Shown: in pieces, positions 58,330-64,000 of the stretch
Position numbering within the stretch: the stretch's first letter is position 1
How the letters are laid out: the number at the start of each line of letters is the position of its first letter
Origin: Terebella lapidaria
Taxonomy: Eukaryota; Annelida; Polychaeta; Terebellida; Terebellidae
Length of the DNA: 64,000 nt
Reading direction: 5' to 3'
NCBI GenBank assembly: GCA_949152475.1
Contig: OX424568.1
Coordinates: forward strand, 13,367,667 to 13,431,666
Notes under the pieces: model-generated
What the model was told of the DNA's origin: nothing
The model's database searches: none
The model's input: the letters and a program-made list of their open reading frames with translations, nothing else
Position numbers and translations under genes: made by a program

Positions 58330-60647
58330 ATGTTGGCGATTTTGGCAACTGTATTGGCACTTTGCACCTATGCAAATGGTAAGTGAGAGACTAACTGTGG
58401 GATGCCATATCTTTCAAGTCCACAAAAACAAAACCTTTGCTACTGAGTTATTGTTGATAACAGCATCTTTTTAAAGGCGTTTTCTCCTGGTCATAATGTG
58501 GTTTTTACCCACTGTATAAGGGTATAACTCAAAAGTATATTCATCTCACACACATAATGCAAACCTTACAGAAGTAATTCACAAAGGAAAAACAGTTTCG
58601 GATGAAATCAAATTTGTAAAAGTAGTGGTTTGTAGTAACTATTCAAAGAATTCCATCAAGTGGTCTGATTCGAGGAGATGTTGAAATTCCCCGTTATAAG
58701 TAAATGGCATAATAGAAATCACCAATTTGTTTTGTCTCAATAAAATATTCTGGAAAAAAAATAATTTATAGGGATAATGCCCTATGATAACCATGCAATT
58801 TTTTCAAAAAGACGTAGCTCCCGTTTACTCCACATATCAATAAATTGCATTCTTGTAATAAATCAACAAAAAATGTATAGTAGTTCAGAAAAAAAGCTCA
58901 GTTGTGCAGACCATCCCATAGTAGCTATATATTATAAAATACAAAATTGGGCAATTTAAGAAAATAAAAGACTTTTTGTCTAAGAATTGTTTTTTCTTTG
59001 TTGAAAACTTGAAAAATACCTCACTTTTGGAATATTTTCAGGTATTGTTTTCTGACATTCCACCAAACTTCAACCACAATCTCAAATTGGAATCAAAATA
59101 TTTCAAACGAACAAGCAATATATTGCTTCTGTAAATATAAAATGAGATAAATACACTAAATCGGAGGAATAATTATGCAGGAAAACATCAAATACTCCTA
59201 CGTATACATCATTAGTGAGCTAATGGCTGCACTGACACATTAGTTAGGGTTATAACAATGTCAAACACACAAGGGTGACATTTAATGTATTACAACAGTG
59301 GGATAAGGGACACATTTTCATTTGATCTACTGGGACACGGGTGAAACTCCCAGGGTCATTCCCAGGTCCATTCCCATTCCCAGGTCATTTTTGTACGAAC
59401 TATATATACAGGAAATGCCCCATTATGCTAAAGAGAAAAGAGGTTAGAGGCATTGCACAATTCGTATCTCAAAATAACATTCTACTGACATAGGGTTGTT
59501 GGTAACAAAGTGACAGACGCATCACTCCCGTGATATTAGAAAAGCAAGGATTTGGCAATTTAATTTGGAAATCATTCAACAATAACGTCTGCTCACTTCA
59601 GCCGTCATGATAGCTGAAACAATTAGCAATTGATACCAAGTACGATAGGCACGAGAAAGTATGATGTGTGATGCATTCTTTGACGACATTGCACAATATA
59701 AAAAGATGACGAATGACTCCAGACTCCTATAGTGTTTACACATGTACACAGGCGCGTGCAACCAGTGGAACTTGCTCGTCGACACGAATGCCATTGGAGC
59801 CAGTTCCAAGTCTTACTCCAGCGAGTGGGATTGTCTGATCCACTGTACTTTGGATTCGAGCTGTACGGGGGTTGACATTGATGAAAATCCTGGTGCTAAT
59901 CTCTGCTGGTTCTTCAATGATGACAGTGTGAACAACGACAAAGTTGGACCAGGTGTCAAACACGCCAGAAGACCAGAGAGCTGTCTCGCTGGAGCACGTA
60001 AGTCTTGAGTGCACGGTATGATGTAGTATATAGGCACAGCAACGACCGAGGGCCTCAAACACTGTATCCAGTCGATTAACTTATTATTACATGCCGCATC
60101 ATGATATGCACACATGTCGTGAGAGATATGTTTACAAGGCTGACCTTTAGCCATTATAGGCCCTGAAAGCAAAGAATTTTATGGACATTTTCATGCACTA
60201 CAAAACAAAAACGTCATTTCACCAGCGCATGAATACAAAAGCATCAAAAGAGCGTCGGTCGCTATGCGCGATGCCCCTCAATATGAAGGAGGTCAATACC
60301 GCAGTATATCTGACCGATTGCACTCTGTGTAATCCATTGTAGCATTTTCGTGGGCATATAATAGTTTATAATTATATGATGGTTGTGCAGCCGACTGTGC
60401 CACGGACTGGCGATTCTACGAGGACAACCACAAGTTGGGAGCCGCCGAGAAGTCCCAGTACACCACGGTACATGACTGCCTGAGCGCCTGTGCATGTGAC
60501 GCTGGTTGTGCTGGTGTGGACATCAACAATGACCGCCCCAGTGGTGCAAGTCTCTGCTGGCATCACAGCGCATCCAGCGAAGCTGGGGGACTCCACCAGT
60601 TCGACAAACTGGACCATTATGTCAAAGTGGAATCCAACTGCGACTAG
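58330..60647 (+). CDS. Copy C: secreted protein with two tandem cysteine-rich (PAN/Apple-like) domains, 183 aa
   Basis: Exons 58330-58378, 59752-59997 and 60391-60647 have the same lengths as copy B (49, 246 and 257 nt), phase-1 introns, GTAAGT-type donors and AG acceptors. The product has a signal peptide (MLAILATVLALCTYAN). Domain 1 (from ACNQWNLLVDTN to PESC) and domain 2 (from DCATDWRFYEDN to VESNC) each hold C-x3-C pairs, C-x-GVDI and LCW. Domain 1 has six cysteines, consistent with three disulphides; domain 2 has seven. It differs from copy B at few residues, such as E/Q and S/R in domain 1. A 3'-UTR exon starts at 60833 with AATAAA at 60886-60891. Function is unknown; an extracellular binding or coat role is a guess. 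Confidence 0.8.
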
Positions 60648-60832
60648 AGATGTACATGAAAAAGTAACTCACAGTAAGAACAAATCTCGTTGATTATCCC
60701 CCCCCCCCCCCATTCCCCTCGAAATAAATTATAAAACACACAACAAGAAAATATATGGGATATCATTGGTGTGTGGGACTAAAATAAATTTAAATTGGTT
60801 GTGTTCATGTTTTCTTTCATGTATTTTTTCAG

Positions 60833-60910
60833 GGAGAGTTTCGAAGATGTGTGCACCACGAAATTTGAATCATGTACATCAGTCCAATAAAGAGTAAAGA
60901 CGTTCATATT
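60833..60910 (+). other. 3'-UTR exon of copy C
   Basis: A TTTTTTCAG acceptor precedes GGAGAGTTTCGAAGATG, with AATAAA at 60886-60891 and cleavage expected about 15-20 bases later. The layout is the same in copies A and B. Confidence 0.6.
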
Positions 60911-62640
60911 GTGAATGTATTTCATTGCTTTTTTATTGTCATCTGGTACAGCAGATACCACTTTATTATTCACTCCAGTAATATATATGACCCATGTGCT
61001 GATTACAAAGAGTTGTTACAAAGAATAACAAAGATCACAAAGAATTACAACAATACAAGTGTAGAACAAAACAAAATATCAAATTCATTTATACACATAT
61101 AGTAATTATAGATCGAGTGATGTAGGGGCGTCCCCAAAGTCCCTGTTTCGAATTTAGTCCAGTTAAAAAATTGTCATGCAAGTAATATTTCAGTTTCAAT
61201 ATATATTGAAAATATTGAAATTTACACAAAAAAACATGTGCAAAACTATAAATATTTATCCGGCCACTATGCAGAGAAACTGGTAACGAGACTGTGAAAT
61301 TCTTGGGATGAAAAATATTTTTTTAATATCACCTTATGTGGGTTCTGAATTGTTACTTAAATTTCCCTTACCAGGGAATTGCAGTACATTGCGTAGGATG
61401 ACTGTGTTATATGGAAAAGAATTCTCACCCACCGCCACGATCTGTTGTTTGTGCATGAAAACCAACACATGTGAAAACATGGTTATATAAACATGATACT
61501 CACCCTAGTCTGAACCTGGCATATAAGAAAATTACATTTCGAGTAGTAGAAAAATAATAAAAAGAGTGCCCATTTAATTTCAGATTATTTCTGTGAAATA
61601 AAATAATTCAATTTGACAGTATTACGAAAACTAGCAAGCAACAGACCAGCAGAATTGAAGGTTACATGTGCTCCACCGGGGAATTAAACTTCAGTATGAG
61701 TAAAGAGCTGTTTCTTGACAAACCAATATCGATGATGAGTGGAAAACAAAGTTCATTGCATGAATAAAGGATTAAATCCAGGTTTTTTTTGGAAAATGGC
61801 TTAAGGGACATATAAGACTCTTCAAAATTCTGCACTTTTGTGTATGTGTTCAGGTGAGAGTTAGACATGAAAAAGAGCCTTGGACTTACCGAAAGGCCAC
61901 ACTGAAAACAGATTCCGTCACGAGGTGTTTTGTAACGTCAGGAAATGACTTGCGCACAATAAGGAACTGACGTCAAAACGAACCTGTCAATGTACATTTA
62001 CAGCAACAATGTTACCAAAACCTGATGTGTATGTTAAGTGGTAGGTTAGATATGATCGATGGCAATTAACAGCTAACTGAGCGGTGAGAATTTTCGTAGG
62101 GATGCTTGGATGCAGCTCGAATACCGCTAACAACTGCAATTTTCTTTTCAAATTGACGTTTTCCAAGTGTTCGAAATCAGTTTTCAAAATCCAAATTGAA
62201 GTCTCTAAGGTATATCGATTTCACAAGAACATACCGTTGAAAAGGTATGGCTCCACGACATGGGATCATACTTACATAAATGCTAAACTTTTAAAAGCGT
62301 ACAATTGTCACCCACACCACAACCATGTGGTCATTAGGATTCAAATCATTTCAACCATGATGACAGATGTTTCAGGTTCAGAATCACATTCAGTCAGGTT
62401 CTATTCAAGCATGCATGTATGCGAGCAGTTTATCCGGTAGGCCATTGTGTAGCGGAATACCTAGGTGTATTCATTTTGAGCTATGAACACAGATTCGAAC
62501 CAATTTGTCACCTTGGCATGTTGAGGATAAATATTGCATTTCCATACGTTCGTGCAGCTCCATGAATGTTGGCGTTACGTCTGTCAACCTTTTTTTTCAA
62601 ATCAGTGTTATCAATCCACATCTTTATAATTGAAGTAAAT
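60911..62640. other. Downstream flank of copy C, duplicated blocks, no gene seen
   Basis: Bases 61110-61175 repeat the conserved downstream block of copies A and B. Bases 61630-61870 match the inverted downstream flank of copy B. Bases 62250-62640 match 43870-44230 in the same orientation. The open frames at 61308-61490 and 62084-62440 show no domain. Confidence 0.5.
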
Positions 62641-62812
62641 GGTCCGATTTTTAAAAAAAAGGGGGGGGGGGGATGTAAAAAAAACTAAAAGTACTTCAAA
62701 TGGGATGCATTGCTAACGCTGCCAATCGGATACTTATTTGTACTTATTTGAACCAAGACACATTTTGACCTTGCCGAACGGTGTTTGAAAGTGAACACAA
62801 CAACGCCAGGGC

Positions 62813-62870
62813 CAAGGCTCGAAGCAGCAACCTGCTGGTTACGAAGCAAGCGCCTTAACTGACTGTGTTA
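62813..62870 (-). repeat. tRNA-like fragment, probably a SINE head or tRNA pseudogene
   Basis: On the minus strand the sequence reads AGTCAGTTAAGGCG (A-box-like), GCTTGCTTCGTAACCAGCAGG (anticodon-arm-like, CGT in the loop) and GCTTCGAGCC (B-box-like). The order and spacing fit a tRNA, but the anticodon stem does not pair properly and no acceptor stem is evident. A functional tRNA gene is therefore unlikely. Confidence 0.45.
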
Positions 62871-62884
62871 AAATATTTTCATTG

Positions 62885-62995
62885 AACAAATGCCCAATTT
62901 TGGACTTTGGCGGCCATTTACTCAAAAACTGTTCGAGCAGTTTTGAGATTCTTGTTTCCTGCCGGAACTCAGAGAGTTTAGTTTAGAGAGTTGAG
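62885..62995 (-). repeat. Fragment of the AGGTCA-element family
   Basis: CTTTGGCGGCCATTTACTCAAAAACTGTTCGAGCAGTTTTGAGATT is matched in pieces by the reverse complement of 3575-3630 inside the element at 2600-3965. Only this part is present. Confidence 0.6.
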
Positions 62996-63319
62996 GTTAA
63001 CTGACGTATGTTACGAGTTTTCTGTGAGACGTCGACAGAGACAGACAGTTGTGGGTTAGACGTTGAAGTTTTGTTAGAGCTGAAGGACATACATGAATAT
63101 CAAAACATTGGATTATCTGTGCGAATATTGGGTAGCTGCAGTGCGTCACCTGTGTCACTACACACACAACGATTTAAGTGACTATGTTACAATCGGTCCA
63201 AGGAAACTTGCCACAGATTTATCATATATCATTTAACACAGTTTGACCTCTCGAGTCATAAATGATTACCGGTATATTGAAATTGCAATGTATGTGTTAA
63301 CAAAACAACTGTCATATTA

Positions 63320-63460
63320 GGGGCCGGTCATTATTTATCAGGTGGGGGGGTTGGGTAAAAACTGGGGGGGGGGGGGGGTCACACTTTCATTTTCAACATT
63401 ATTGGGGGGGGGGGGTCATACTTTTATTTTCAATGGAACTGGGGGGGTCGGAGTTCGAAT
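63320..63460 (+). repeat. G-run repeat, possibly one end of a MITE
   Basis: GGGGCCGGTCATTATTTATC is followed by several G-runs of 7-15 bases (about 63343-63450), with GTCACACTTTCATTTTCAA and GTCATACTTTTATTTTCAA between them as a short tandem repeat. It is reminiscent of the G/C-run interior of the hAT MITE at 13347, but no second terminal repeat is inside the window. Confidence 0.45.
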
Positions 63461-63763
63461 TTTAGTTAATTTGAGGAAAATTTTATATTGAAATAGTGAA
63501 TTGGGTGAAAACAATCCACTCAACCTGGACTGATGGTTCACTGGAGTATACAGCATTTGGAAACCATCCTTTTGTCACATTATCAGTGAAACTATAGTTC
63601 CGCCAAAATTTGAACCTAGAAAGGACCATCCAGGAATACCCAAAATCAGGAGATGTCGTGAATCGACAACCGCTCATCACCCACAGACTGAAACACTGTC
63701 ACCACGGATCAACTATGGACCTTTCGTAGAACACAGCAGCACTGAAGCTGAATAGGGTGCCAG

Positions 63764-64000
63764 TGAGGATGATCAACATGCAGGGCACTGTCACAGAATA
63801 ACAATGGATCACCCGGCCCATACCACGCTGACCAACATGCCATAACATCCAATGACCCCGAACCAGCATCAAAATCACAGACCGATTTTCCACTCAACAC
63901 GTTGCCAACACAGGAACCTCGGCCACTGAGGATAATCCTCGATGAGCTCAGGACTGTCCTGGACCACCATGAACAAAATATGGACATTTCCATCAAGGAT
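63764..64000 (+). CDS. Possible partial coding region running off the right edge
   Basis: One plus-strand frame stays open for about 78 codons to the window end and looks protein-like (QTDFPLNTLPTQEPRPLRII, then a helical charged stretch DELRTVLDHHEQN). No ATG or acceptor is clearly assigned, and no family is recognised. A minus-strand frame (63709-63996) is also open. It may be part of another transposon. Confidence 0.2.

Noticed and set aside
63343-63450. CRISPR-like or telomeric array
   Set aside because: The G-runs lack regular repeat-spacer structure and are not TTAGGG-type repeats.

Overview
The window looks like nuclear DNA of an animal, probably a marine invertebrate. Small exons with GT..AG introns, AT-rich single-copy DNA, APE-type LINEs with 2A-like peptides, Ty3/Gypsy elements, a tRNA-derived SINE and AGGTCA-rich dispersed repeats fit a lophotrochozoan (for example a mollusc) or an invertebrate deuterostome. 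The species cannot be read from the sequence. There is no bacterial gene, rRNA or CRISPR array.

The host content is a small family of secreted, cysteine-rich proteins. Each gene has three coding exons: a signal-peptide exon and two exons that each encode one roughly 80-residue cysteine-rich domain. A fourth, non-coding exon carries AATAAA. Copy A (7021-12040, +) is broken. Copy B (39678-37818, -) and copy C (58330-60647, +) look intact. B and C diverge head to head. The 1-7069 block is the inverted counterpart of the B-C intergenic DNA, so the locus appears to be an inverted duplication of a divergent gene pair. A fourth copy should lie about 1.8 kb left of base 1, on the minus strand.

Mobile DNA fills the rest. 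LINE-1 (7820-11543, +) sits inside copy A in place of exon 2. A solo LTR (12312-13023), a SINE, a hAT-type MITE and a further TIR repeat follow. An old Ty3/Gypsy element, G1 (18028-33706), carries a second LINE (19705-24532, -) inside its gag region. A young Ty3/Gypsy element, G2 (44366-54731), lies between B and C, and its empty target site survives in inverted form near 1225-1262. A 572-bp inverted-repeat element whose interior is a TACGTA satellite (57177-57748) lies upstream of copy C. AGGTCA-rich tandem repeats lie at 2600-3965 and 34931-36170.

Inferred order of events: a divergent pair arose; it was duplicated in inverted orientation; copy A was broken by LINE-1; and Gypsy elements, one later hit by a LINE, spread the copies apart. 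G2 is the most recent, since its LTRs are identical over their shared part. All alignments were made by eye, so similarity limits are approximate.
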